A stretch of 64,000 bases of DNA. It comes from Alphaproteobacteria bacterium (GTDB lineage: Bacteria > Bacteroidota > Bacteroidia > Bacteroidales > FEN-979). The notes beneath the pieces are model-generated. The model was not told the DNA's origin and made no database searches. It saw only the letters and a list, made by a program, of their open reading frames with translations. The stretch lies in NCBI GenBank assembly GCA_009928665.1, contig SACF01000001.1, positions 62,001-126,000 of the forward strand. The letters run 5' to 3'. The position numbers and the translations under genes were made by a program. Of the stretch, positions 51,618-60,241 are shown one piece after another; the stretch's first letter is position 1, and each line of letters begins with the position of its first letter.

Positions 51618-53954
51618 TCACTTCAATACCATCAGCTTGATCGTTTTAATATGGGAATCTGTTTTTAAACGACAAAGGTAAACCCCCGGTGAAAGCTTAA
51701 ACTGATTTATTTCCATTGTGTACTCACCGGTACGATCGAAACCACTTGCCAATGTTGTGATGTGTTGCCCTGAATTACTCAGAAGATCGAGTTTAAAGGC
51801 TGTTTTTCCCCTCAACGAGAAAAATATCCGGGTCGATACAGTAAAAGGATTTGGATAATTGTAAAAATAGCGAATCGTTGAATCTATCTGACCCTGATCA
51901 ATGCCGTCGGGAAAGATTTCAAATTTTTGTCTCATTGTATTTTGGATGAACGCGCGAGCAGGTTCAAATTCCATATAATAAAGCGGAAACGTCAATAACA
52001 CTGTCGCGTAATTGTTACTGTAATATCCGATTCCTACCGGTTGATTCTTCAGTTTTCCATTTGTTGTGGTCGAGTCGTAATTTGTTCCAAACCTGTATAG
52101 TATTTCACACGCTTCTGATGGGAAAACGGCTTCAACAAGTCCGCGAAGATGATAATCGAATGCAGGATATACTTTCCCCGAATCACAGGTCAATTCAGGC
52201 ATGCCAGCGACGGCAGGCTTTGCACGGTTGAACATGGATGCTGAAATCCCATAAACCGTGTTGATTTTCAAATATCTGTACAAAAAAAGATCATGGGCAC
52301 AAACGGACGGATAATCGTATAAAAAGTCAGCGTCGAGTACCTCTGCCGGATTGAATAGAGAAAAAATCATTTTACCACCCAGGTTTAAATATTTTTCTAC
52401 AACATCCCTGTATTTTGATAATGTCGGATTGGTATTTGTACCCGTGATATGCCAGAAAACTACTTTGTAGTTTCCAAGTTCTTTCAGCGATATTTTTTGA
52501 TGCTCCCAGGCATTGTAATGATCGTGGTCAAATCCTTGAAAAAGTCCGTCATAGTAATTGTATATCACCGAATCGGGCGTTGGCAGCAAGGCGCCACGGG
52601 AATCCGTCACGATCAACACGCTGTGCTCCGGATGTATTGTGGCAGGGAAGTCGCTTTTTTCAACCGAAGGGCCTTCGATACCTGAATCATTGATGGCCGC
52701 GATGGAAAAGAAATATACGCTATCCTCATGTAAATCGCGAAAAATCATTAATGTATCATTCGTATAATAAACGGTATCAAAAACATTCGATTTTCTACCG
52801 ATACCGATCTTATATTGAGAAATATTTTTCTCCGGATTTGGTTTCCAGCTAATGGCAAGAGAATTACCTGTTCCGGGATCATTGATCCTGAAATCCACTG
52901 CAGATGGATATTCAGCGCTGGTGATCACCATGCCGCACCCTGCCTTTACAACCTCTTTAACATAACTAACATTACAATTCGGATAGATATCAGAATCACT
53001 GTGCCAGTTTGGATTGAACGTATTTTCAGAAAACGACACCGCGGCAAATCCGTTTAGCCAGAATGAATAACTGTCCGTCTCGAAAGTGTTTTGATAGGTC
53101 AATTCAGGAATCAGGGAGGTATATTTTTCGGTAATGGTCTTCGCCATTTTCCCGGCAAATTCACTCTCGTGTTGTTGCATAACAGTCACTTTGCCGGCAG
53201 ATGAATCGGGCGAATACCCAATCATATCCAGGTTGATCATCAAACTGATTTTCTCCTTAATACTGTCGGCACGAAAAGCATACTTGTAACTGCCCAGTGT
53301 ATAGTAAAACCCTCCATATTCTTCTCCCGCGAAACAGATAAACCTGATGGAGGAGGATGGGATGATGCTGCGTTTTTTCAACACCCTTGCGATTTCAAAA
53401 AGGCCTGCCACACCAGAACCGTTATCATCGGCGCCGGGAGCGAAAACAAAAGGATCGTGGGTGGATACCGCGTCGTAATGAGCTCCCAAAATTGTGATGA
53501 CCTCCGGGTTGATGGATCCCGTCAGCGTTGTCACAACATTGTATTGCCATGATGGAACGAAATTCCCTGAATTGACCGGCCAGGGTATCATAACATAAAA
53601 TGAATCAAGCGTCGCATTCAAATAACCCATCGATTGGAATTTGTTTTTGATCCAAAGCGCAACATTCCTGTGATTTGAAGCGAGTTTGAACCGCGTTCCC
53701 ATCGCCTGCAAGTCTTGAATATACCTTCCGATGCTGTCGCTGTTCAATTCATTGATGCATTTCAAAATAATTGAATCAGTCGCGGAACTGTCACATCCGA
53801 TGCGACTTAAATATTCAGGACCCGGGAAACAGATATTTTTTTCAAAATTCGCGGTGGCCTTCAGTGCGGGGAAAGCTGATAGTAAAGCAAAAATAAGCAA
53901 CAGTATTTCTTTTACTCCGATAATGGAAACCGTATGGGACTTGTATCGATTCAT
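51618..53954 (-). CDS. Secreted M28-family metallopeptidase with T9SS sorting domain
   Basis: 778 residues. Signal peptide near IIGVKEILLLIFALLSAFPALKA. M28 domain (about 55-330): zinc motifs TILGAHYDAVS, PGADDNGSGVAGLFEIARVL and FICFAGEEYGGFYYTLG, with a catalytic Glu pair in GEE. A fibronectin III-like segment (about 350-440), a domain of unknown role with a DUF4350-like flavor (GKMIFSLFNPAEVLDADFLY) and a C-terminal type A sorting domain (YPNPFTVSTRIFFSL, LSNSGQHITTLA, LSPGVYLCRLKTDS). Predicted extracellular amino- or carboxypeptidase. Confidence 0.92.
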   Translation of the reverse strand: MNRYKSHTVSIIGVKEILLLIFALLSAFPALKATANFEKNICFPGPEYLSRIGCDSSATDSIILKCINELNSDSIGRYIQDLQAMGTRFKLASNHRNVALWIKNKFQSMGYLNATLDSFYVMIPWPVNSGNFVPSWQYNVVTTLTGSINPEVITILGAHYDAVSTHDPFVFAPGADDNGSGVAGLFEIARVLKKRSIIPSSSIRFICFAGEEYGGFYYTLGSYKYAFRADSIKEKISLMINLDMIGYSPDSSAGKVTVMQQHESEFAGKMAKTITEKYTSLIPELTYQNTFETDSYSFWLNGFAAVSFSENTFNPNWHSDSDIYPNCNVSYVKEVVKAGCGMVITSAEYPSAVDFRINDPGTGNSLAISWKPNPEKNISQYKIGIGRKSNVFDTVYYTNDTLMIFRDLHEDSVYFFSIAAINDSGIEGPSVEKSDFPATIHPEHSVLIVTDSRGALLPTPDSVIYNYYDGLFQGFDHDHYNAWEHQKISLKELGNYKVVFWHITGTNTNPTLSKYRDVVEKYLNLGGKMIFSLFNPAEVLDADFLYDYPSVCAHDLFLYRYLKINTVYGISASMFNRAKPAVAGMPELTCDSGKVYPAFDYHLRGLVEAVFPSEACEILYRFGTNYDSTTTNGKLKNQPVGIGYYSNNYATVLLTFPLYYMEFEPARAFIQNTMRQKFEIFPDGIDQGQIDSTIRYFYNYPNPFTVSTRIFFSLRGKTAFKLDLLSNSGQHITTLASGFDRTGEYTMEINQFKLSPGVYLCRLKTDSHIKTIKLMVLK

Positions 53955-54130
53955 TGGTTTTACACCGGTGAATTTTGTTTGGTTACAAACGAAGATGTTA
54001 CCTATGGCAGAATTAAGATTTACATTTTATCCACAGCTCCTAATGTGAAAATGTGGGTACCGGACAGGCAGAAAGGTTCACATTCTGCACAAAGACATAA
54101 ATACCTTCCCGAATTGCTGCTTAAAAACAA

Positions 54131-54271
54131 TTATTGTTTTGCAAATTTTTTAATTGCTGTTCCCGAGCGGGTCTTTGCTTTAATGATATAGATGCCACCA
54201 GATAGATCCGACAGTTCCATAGTCAGTGTTTTATCCTTAATGCAGGTTATTTCATGGTTAATAATTTGATG
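54131..54271 (-). pseudogene. Orphan remnant of a T9SS sorting domain
   Basis: Minus-strand codons from 54271 to the TAA at 54131 read ...NHEITCIKDKTLTMELSDLSGGIYIIKAK, then TRSGTAIKKFAKQ and stop, which is the last third of a type A sorting domain. The frame is closed by a stop just upstream (54274-54272) and no start or cargo domain is present. The rest of the 434-nt gap between the M28 and OmpA genes shows no gene. Confidence 0.7.
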
Positions 54272-54388
54272 TCAGCGGTCATATGGAATATCCATTATGA
54301 TTATTCACGTTTTGCATGAACCTGGTTTCCATGGATATTTCATTTTTGATGGTCAGTGGGTTTATTCGCCAACTTTTCGATTTTGCTA

Positions 54389-55246
54389 TTATTTCTTCAC
54401 TATTTCAACGCGCCTGTTCTTTGCTCTTCCTTCCTCCGTGCGGTTGTCGGCAACAGGTTTCTCTTGTCCCCAGCCAACGGAGGATAATCGTTCCTTCGTG
54501 ATTCCTTTAGTAATCATGGCATCCATCACAGCTTTTGCACGCGCTTCAGATAGTTTTTTGTTTGATTCGGCATTACCTACATTATCAGTATGCCCTTCAA
54601 TTGAAACCTGTAATGTCGGATTTGAGTTCAGCAACAAATAAATCTGCTCGATGATTGGCTCTGATTCGGTTTTAACCGTCGATTTTCCTGTATCAAAAAG
54701 TATGTTCAGGGCAATATACCCATCGGTATTAAGGGCATTCAGCATTTCATTTGCCTGAATAACCTGCTCCATATTGTCTTTCTCAACAATGGTAATGTTG
54801 TAATCAATCCGGGCGCCATCTCCTGCATCGATTCTAACCCAGGTTTCTTTGTTCCCTTTCGAAATTTTTGCACATAAAAAATTGTAAGAATTTCCGGGTT
54901 CATAAACTTTTGCTATGATTGTAGCATTAATATTCTTTAACGCATTTTCATAATTTCGATAAATTTGTAATGCAGAAGGCTGTGTAGATCCCTCCTTTAA
55001 AGAATATTCGTAGTAATAATACTTTCCTTCAACTGTTTCGGTTTTAATATCTCCGTCGGTGCTGTTTTCCAGTGGAAATTTATAGGCATCAAATTCCCTG
55101 AACTCGCACGAGTTAATAAAAAAATTCGTCATTTGATTAAATAACGGATGATTCTTGCAACCTTCTGCATTTTCATTCTGCGAATGCAGTGAAACGGGAG
55201 CCGACATTAGTATCGCCAACAATACAAGGCAAACATTTCTTTTCAT
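54389..55246 (-). CDS. OmpA-family outer-membrane/peptidoglycan-binding protein
   Basis: 285 residues from MKRNVCLVLLAILMSAPVSLHS, a signal peptide. The C-terminal OmpA domain has LNILFDTGKSTVKTESEPII, VSIEGHTDNVGNAESNKKLSEARA and the GWGQEKPVADNRTEEGRAKNRRVEI motif that binds diaminopimelate. The N-terminal part (about 30-165) is a DUF4892-like or unknown domain with YSLKEGSTQPSALQIYRNYENAL. No beta barrel is evident, so it is probably periplasmic. Preferred start 55246; a second ATG lies 12 nt upstream. Confidence 0.88.
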   Translation of the reverse strand: MKRNVCLVLLAILMSAPVSLHSQNENAEGCKNHPLFNQMTNFFINSCEFREFDAYKFPLENSTDGDIKTETVEGKYYYYEYSLKEGSTQPSALQIYRNYENALKNINATIIAKVYEPGNSYNFLCAKISKGNKETWVRIDAGDGARIDYNITIVEKDNMEQVIQANEMLNALNTDGYIALNILFDTGKSTVKTESEPIIEQIYLLLNSNPTLQVSIEGHTDNVGNAESNKKLSEARAKAVMDAMITKGITKERLSSVGWGQEKPVADNRTEEGRAKNRRVEIVKK

Positions 55247-55266
55247 AAAATTCTCCATTAATTTAG

Positions 55267-55581
55267 TTAATATTCATTGAATTCAGCATCTTTACAAAGA
55301 CTCTTCAATTCTTGGATGGTTATTCCAATTCGTTCTTTATCCTTAAAATTAATTCCTTTTTGAGGATTTTGCCTTGTATCGTGTGAAAACACTTTTCCTT
55401 CAAAAAGATCAGTTAAGCATTTTTTAATTGAAGCCTGTTCCTCTTTTGAGACTTATTTCCACCAATCAGATTTGGATTGTGAAGGAATGTTAATTATATT
55501 TTGTATAAGATCAAGAAGATACGAATCCTGAATTTCACAGATCTTTTGAATTATATTAAGTTTTTTAGCTGTGATGTTCAT
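55267..55581 (-). pseudogene. Small antitoxin-like gene interrupted by a stop codon
   Basis: From the ATG at 55581, 42 codons (MNITAKKLNIIQKICEIQDS... ending SDWWK) are followed by TAA at 55455-55453, after which the same frame runs 61 codons more (VSKEEQASIKKCLTDLFEG, VFSHDTRQNPQKG, IQELKSLCKDAEFNEY) to a second stop at 55269-55267. The layout (short N-terminal helix, WW..xSxEExxSIxxxLxDxxxGKVxSH) resembles RelE/ParE-type antitoxins of Bacteroidota. No toxin gene is next to it. The gap from 55582 to 55768 shows nothing. Confidence 0.6.
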
Positions 55582-55768
55582 TTTCTTTGGCTTTTCACAA
55601 AAATAAGATATTTGGAGTATTAATGCATTATCTATTTGTGGTTTGGGCTGAATTACTGATTTTGCTCCGCTCCTCCCTGTCTGCCTATCTCTGTGAATAA
55701 CAGAACTTTTATTTCGTTTATTTCCGTCTGTCGGTGTGTGCCAAATAGCGATCCTAAGCAGTCAGTTT

Positions 55769-56611
55769 TCAGGCATATTCCAGGATCCCCTGCTCGAACT
55801 TTTCGATCATCTCACCCGCGATGCTCAGGGCAGGCGGGTACCGCGGAAGATTTCCGCGCCTGAACCAGGCTGCTTCGGCGATCTCCTGGTGATCCACCTC
55901 GAGGGGCTGGTTCTCATCGGCTTCAGCCGTGAATCCGATCATGATCGAACCGGAGGGGGGCCAGGGCTGACTGCCGTAATACCGGATATTATGAATGGCG
56001 ATTCCCACCTCTTCTTTTACCTCACGCACCAGGGCCTCTTCAAGCGATTCGCCGGCATCAACGTACCCGGCAAGGAGGGAGTACCAGCCCCCGGGAGCCT
56101 CCGAACCCCGGGCAAGCAGGATCTTGTCGTTGCAACGGATCGCAACAATCACAGCGGGGGCAATGACCGGGTAAAAAACCTGTGCGCATTTCGGGCAAAG
56201 GAGGGCTCTTTCGTCACTTTTATGGATCGTCCATTCACCGCATGTTCCGCAAAAACGGCGCTGCGCGTACCAGTTTGCAAGCTGGCGCCCTGCCAGGCTT
56301 ACCCACGCGATCTCTGGCTGCCGGGTTGTTCTAAAAAAACCCAGTTCAACAAAGACAAGTCCCGCATTACAGGCTCCCGGATCATTCTGAAGCAGAAAAC
56401 AGGGGGCTTCATCCAGGGTGAACAGGAATACAGGTTCCGGTGTCTCCGGGAAGTCGGTAAAATCGGATTTTCGTGGTAGTTCATATCCATTGCCTGCGTT
56501 TTTTAAAAGGATGGTTTTCCCCTGGTAAAAAAGTACGAAATCTGCTGCTGTAATCTTTCGTTCCGGCAGATATTTGTTGTTGAATCGGTGCGGGTGAATC
56601 TCTTGAATCAT
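55769..56611 (-). CDS. nudC: NAD(+)/NADH diphosphatase (NudC-type Nudix hydrolase)
   Basis: 280 residues. A zinc ribbon with two CxxC pairs (RRFCGTCGEW and LLCPKCAQVF) precedes the Nudix box GYVDAGESLEEALVREVKEEVGI and the SQPWPPSGSIMIGF segment diagnostic of NudC (SQPWPFP-like). It hydrolyses NAD(H) to NMN and AMP, and in several bacteria also removes NAD caps from RNA. The N-terminal ~130 residues are the usual less-conserved domain. Confidence 0.94.
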   Translation of the reverse strand: MIQEIHPHRFNNKYLPERKITAADFVLFYQGKTILLKNAGNGYELPRKSDFTDFPETPEPVFLFTLDEAPCFLLQNDPGACNAGLVFVELGFFRTTRQPEIAWVSLAGRQLANWYAQRRFCGTCGEWTIHKSDERALLCPKCAQVFYPVIAPAVIVAIRCNDKILLARGSEAPGGWYSLLAGYVDAGESLEEALVREVKEEVGIAIHNIRYYGSQPWPPSGSIMIGFTAEADENQPLEVDHQEIAEAAWFRRGNLPRYPPALSIAGEMIEKFEQGILEYA

Positions 56612-56683
56612 AACTCTGAAACTGTATGCTTCTTTTTTATTTCTTTTGATGTCGTAGTCATCATTATCCCGAATCGGAACCTG

Positions 56684-56854
56684 TTATTTTTGAATAATCA
56701 TTTTAGCTATTGCCTTTATGCCCTTTACACGAGAATTGATAAAATATATGCCTTCCGGTAACCCAGTATTATTAATTTCAGCCATGTTACCCGATGACAT
56801 ATATGAATTGATTAATGTACCATTTGCTGAATACAAATCAATAACCTGTCTTTC
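56684..56854 (-). pseudogene. Orphan remnant of a T9SS sorting domain
   Basis: Minus-strand codons give VIDLYSANGTLINSYMSSGN, NTGLPEGIYFINSRVKG and AIAKMIIQK before TAA (56686-56684), a clear type A sorting-domain tail. A TAA at 56857-56855 closes the frame upstream. Another frame (56856 to about 56955, QNVILHIGLTVGETNGGRLLQ) may be the earlier part, implying a frameshift. No cargo domain remains. Confidence 0.65.
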
Positions 56855-56961
56855 TTATTCTGCCAAACTACATTTCTCCTTTTTACCTGCAGCAATCGGC
56901 CGCCATTAGTCTCCCCGACTGTAAGGCCAATATGGAGGATAACGTTTTGAGCATTTAAATA

Positions 56962-57552
56962 TTAATTTCCGGATCGACGAATTTCACCAATTCTGAACTG
57001 TACAAGAATAAATATCAATGAATTAACCACAAGAATGTAGAGGATAAAACCGCAGTTTGCAAAAGTAAATGTTGACAGGGTCAGCAATGTTAAAACAATA
57101 CCGAATACGGTTGCAATCCAAGGCCATGCCAACTCTGTATCCGGATATTTATAAGCTTTCACGATGGTTGGAATAGCCGCGAATCCATCTGCAACGATAC
57201 TAAAAAAGATAGCTATATTACCCACTTTTGTGATCATCCATAACATCAGACCCATGAGTGATATCATTCCACATAACAAATCAAATCCGGTCAGCTTCCA
57301 CTTCGCCTTCTTGCTTATAAACGAGGCAATAAATACAGTCAAAGGGAGAAAACCGGTACTGAATGTCATTAAGGCCTCAAGTCCAACGCCTTGCGTAATC
57401 TGTGCAAAAAAAGCTATAATGGGTGCAATGGACCACAATAAAAAAGAAACCCGGTTGGGTTTGATTTTCCCTTTCGCGGTATCAATCAGGTAAGCTATTG
57501 AACCTGAAGCCCCGATAAGAGTCCCGATTATTACAAAGTAACCTGGCAACAT
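56962..57552 (-). CDS. Multi-pass membrane protein of unknown function
   Basis: 196 residues with about six to seven TM helices (GYFVIIGTLIGASGSIAYLI at the start, FILYILVVNSLIFILVQF at the end). The motif KGKIKPNRVSFLLWSIAPIIAFF with NR...W recalls small PQ-loop/SWEET-like carriers, as does YKYPDTELAWPW later on, but I cannot confirm the family. 14 nt separate it from the NTF2-like gene upstream, so they are probably co-transcribed. Confidence 0.7.
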   Translation of the reverse strand: MLPGYFVIIGTLIGASGSIAYLIDTAKGKIKPNRVSFLLWSIAPIIAFFAQITQGVGLEALMTFSTGFLPLTVFIASFISKKAKWKLTGFDLLCGMISLMGLMLWMITKVGNIAIFFSIVADGFAAIPTIVKAYKYPDTELAWPWIATVFGIVLTLLTLSTFTFANCGFILYILVVNSLIFILVQFRIGEIRRSGN

Positions 57553-57566
57553 AGCAGCTCATGTGA

Positions 57567-57983
57567 TTATTCTAATGCCTTATTTAGTTTTTCAATATCA
57601 TTATTGTTCGGTATAAAACCGGTACTTGTAAAATCGATCAACCAGGTTTTATTCTCTTTCACAAGATGATAAACCGTTCTGACGGGTATCTTCCGACTGA
57701 AAGGTATCAAAAACATCTGCTCAAAGGCAATTGCTGAATTCCCATCTTTTGTAATTCGTATTTCACGTTTATCGATGGTGATATCTATTTTTAACTCGCT
57801 GTTGGTTAACATCTGTTTAACAGTATTATACATATCTGTCTTGCTCCAGAATTCATCCGGATCACTTCCACATGATAGAAAATCTTCCGAAACTAAAGCA
57901 ATGACAGCATCAGCATCTTTGGCCTTTAAAGCAGACCAATGGGCTTCCAATACCTTGGTAACCTCATCTTCTAATTCAGTCAT
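57567..57983 (-). CDS. NTF2-like (SnoaL/DUF4440-type) protein
   Basis: 138 residues. The N-terminal helix TKVLEAHWSALKAKDADAVIALVSEDFLSCG and the curved beta sheet (SELKIDITIDKREIRITKDGNSAIAFEQM, RTVYHLVKENKTWLIDF) are those of the NTF2-like/SnoaL fold. Such proteins are varied: ring-opening enzymes, isomerases or ligand carriers. No catalytic residue is assignable. The 439-nt gap upstream (57984-58422) has no recognised gene; part of it is GC-rich (58311-58437). Confidence 0.8.
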   Translation of the reverse strand: MTELEDEVTKVLEAHWSALKAKDADAVIALVSEDFLSCGSDPDEFWSKTDMYNTVKQMLTNSELKIDITIDKREIRITKDGNSAIAFEQMFLIPFSRKIPVRTVYHLVKENKTWLIDFTSTGFIPNNNDIEKLNKALE

Positions 57984-58422
57984 ATAAAATTAATTTTTGG
58001 TTGACAGGAATATCAATTGGGTAAAAACTATCTTCCATTTATTCATTTTGTGCCGGATTATTCAGAGTTTCTTAATTATGACATTCCAGAGTGCAGGGAA
58101 TTTTATCCGATCTGATAATTAATCTGCCTTTATTGTCTGCTGATGTATCCTGATCAGATCCTGAGATTCAAACATTAACGCCTAATAGGAGATTATGAGA
58201 ATTCCTGTCAGTCACGACAATTCCCTTCATTCAAAAATACAAAATATTTAATTTCTAACAATATTTTATGCCTCTGAATACCATGTTTTTAAACAGATTC
58301 TGATCCGGTCATGGATTCGTGATGTGTACGGGCCACGCAGTTGTGGTGCAAAGCCTGTCCGGTAGTACGGAATTCCACCGGGATTACCCGCCGGCTCGTG
58401 AAGGGGCTGGCTCCCGGGACCT

Positions 58423-58953
58423 TTAAAAAGAAATCGAAGGAGCCCGTAAGGTCTCCGGATCATTGGTCACATGACGCCTGTAATTAATCACATCCATCGA
58501 TTTTGGCACAATCCGGATCAGGACAAAATGATCCTGCCACCCTTTTATGTCCTCCCAGTAGTCGCGTTTCATCTTCAGCAACAACGCCTTGTCGTCGATC
58601 ACTTCCGCGGTGCCGGTTATTGTAACATACCCTTTGGCATTAACGTGATCGGCATAATACACATTTACCCGGGGATTGTTTTTGATCTCCATTACCTTTC
58701 GGCTTTTCCGCGCTGTGGCGAACCAGGTAACGAATTCATCGTTGGCCGGGAAGGGATTCATGGTACGAACCTGCGGCTGACCTTCTGCATCGAGGGTGAT
58801 CAGGGCACAATAGGTGGTCTCTTTGATGATTTCGCGGGCTGCGGCAATGATCGTGTCGCGGTCGACCGGCTTTTGGGCGCGAAGTCCGACGGGAAGCGCT
58901 ATGAACCAGGCAAGTATTCCGATAAAAATGTGATGCGTGATGTGCTTTTCCAT
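58423..58953 (-). CDS. Exported PNPOx-like flavin/split-barrel protein
   Basis: 176 residues. An N-terminal signal peptide is evident (MEKHITHHIFIGILAWFIALPVGLRAQ). The rest is a pyridoxamine-5'-phosphate-oxidase-like split barrel of the general stress protein 26 type: YCALITLDAEGQPQVRTMNPF, VTWFATARKSRKVMEIKNNPRVNVYY and KGYVTITGTAEVIDD. Typical relatives bind FMN or F420 in the cytoplasm, so an exported form is notable. Substrate unknown. Confidence 0.85.
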   Translation of the reverse strand: MEKHITHHIFIGILAWFIALPVGLRAQKPVDRDTIIAAAREIIKETTYCALITLDAEGQPQVRTMNPFPANDEFVTWFATARKSRKVMEIKNNPRVNVYYADHVNAKGYVTITGTAEVIDDKALLLKMKRDYWEDIKGWQDHFVLIRIVPKSMDVINYRRHVTNDPETLRAPSISF

Positions 58954-59009
58954 GTATCAGGGTTAGGTGAACCGATTCTTTACGGGTGCATCCGGATGCT
59001 CCGGACCGG

Positions 59010-59017
59010 CAAATTTA
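59010..59017 (-). promoter_or_regulatory. Promoter -7 element TAAATTTG
   Basis: Minus-strand TAnnTTTG match 56 nt before the PNPOx-like ATG; divergent from the manC promoter element. Confidence 0.4.
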
Positions 59018-59056
59018 AGGTATTTATTCATCAGGAATATTTTGAACTTTCTTTTG

Positions 59057-59064
59057 TATGTTTG
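59057..59064 (+). promoter_or_regulatory. Promoter -7 element TATGTTTG
   Basis: TAnnTTTG match 23 nt before the manC ATG at 59088. Confidence 0.5.
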
Positions 59065-59087
59065 TATGAATTTAAACCTCATCCGGC

Positions 59088-60191
59088 ATGGCAAAATCAA
59101 AACATAACTTTTGTGTGATCATGGCAGGCGGGATTGGCGCCCGTTTCTGGCCCATGAGCAGGACCTCCCACCCAAAACAATTCATCGACATCCTTGGAAC
59201 CGGCGAAACGCTGATCCAGCAAACCTATAAACGTTTCAGCCGGATCTGTCCGAAAGAAAATATCTATATCGTTACGAACGAATTGTACAAAAAACTGGTA
59301 CAAACTCAGCTTCCTGAACTTACCTCCAACCAGATCCTCCTGGAGCCGGCCCGGCGCAATACCGCCCCGTGTGTAGCCTATGCCAACCATTGCATCCTGT
59401 CCCGTGATCCCGAGGCCCGCATCGTGGTTGCTCCCTCCGACCACATCATCCTTAAAGAAGAGATATTCCTGAAGAACATTGAAACCGCCCTCGAAGCCGC
59501 CGCCGAAAACGACTGGCTCCTCACCCTGGGAATCAGACCGAGCCGCCCCGATACAGGGTACGGGTATATTCAATATGTCGACGGCCATGAAGAGGTCTAT
59601 CCCAAAGAACCCCACCTCAGAAAAGTTAAGACCTTTACGGAAAAACCAAACCTCGAACTCGCCATCACCTTCCTGAAATGCGGCGACTTTCTGTGGAACT
59701 CCGGAATATTTATCTGGTCGCTGAAAAGCATTATGAAGGCCTTCGAAACCTTTCTCCCTGAAGTAAACAACCTGTTTAAAATGGGCGTCGGAAAATTCGG
59801 CACCCGTGATGAAAAAAAGTTTATTGGTGAAACTTACACGATCTGCAAAAGCATCTCACTCGACTATGGTGTCATGGAAAAAGCCGACAATGTATATGTC
59901 CTCGCGGCCGATTTCGGTTGGTCTGACCTCGGAACCTGGGGATCGCTTTACGAAAACAGGCCAAAGGACGCCCAGGGCAATACTGTGATCGGTAAAAACG
60001 TGATGTTGTACGACACTTCCAATTGCATTGTCAACATGCCCCGCGATAAAGTCGTGGTGCTTCAGGGTCTCACCGATTACATCGTGGTGGAATCGGAAGA
60101 GGTGTTGCTGGTTTGCCGCAAAACCGACGAACAGAACATCCGCCAGTATGTCAACGATGTGATGCTCGAAAAAGGAGAAAAATACGTATAA
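59088..60191 (+). CDS. manC: Mannose-1-phosphate guanylyltransferase
   Basis: 367 residues. Nucleotidyltransferase N-terminus NFCVIMAGGIGARFWPMSRTSHPKQF, then RNTAPCVAYA, VVAPSDHIIL, TFTEKPN and FLWNSGIFIW; C-terminal left-handed helix region FGWSDLGTWGSLYE. The phosphomannose isomerase (cupin) domain of bifunctional ManC is absent. It makes GDP-mannose for glycan and fucose synthesis. Own promoter; the minus-strand terminator downstream belongs to the convergent peptidase gene. Confidence 0.95.
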   Translation: MAKSKHNFCVIMAGGIGARFWPMSRTSHPKQFIDILGTGETLIQQTYKRFSRICPKENIYIVTNELYKKLVQTQLPELTSNQILLEPARRNTAPCVAYANHCILSRDPEARIVVAPSDHIILKEEIFLKNIETALEAAAENDWLLTLGIRPSRPDTGYGYIQYVDGHEEVYPKEPHLRKVKTFTEKPNLELAITFLKCGDFLWNSGIFIWSLKSIMKAFETFLPEVNNLFKMGVGKFGTRDEKKFIGETYTICKSISLDYGVMEKADNVYVLAADFGWSDLGTWGSLYENRPKDAQGNTVIGKNVMLYDTSNCIVNMPRDKVVVLQGLTDYIVVESEEVLLVCRKTDEQNIRQYVNDVMLEKGEKYV

Positions 60192-60225
60192 AAAAGAGGG
60201 TGACCCGACTTTTGAGCCACCCTCT
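60190..60225 (-). terminator. Terminator for the S9 peptidase gene
   Basis: An 8-bp stem (60195-60202 AGAGGGTG with 60218-60225 CACCCTCT) with a 15-nt loop is followed on the minus strand by a T5 tract (60194-60190). It lies 17 nt past the peptidase stop and could also act partly for manC. Confidence 0.65.
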
Positions 60226-60241
60226 CTTCAGATTTCAGGTT

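Noticed and set aside
55736-56479. Plus-strand open frame (247 codons) across nudC
   Set aside because: Antisense to nudC, which has clear zinc and Nudix motifs.
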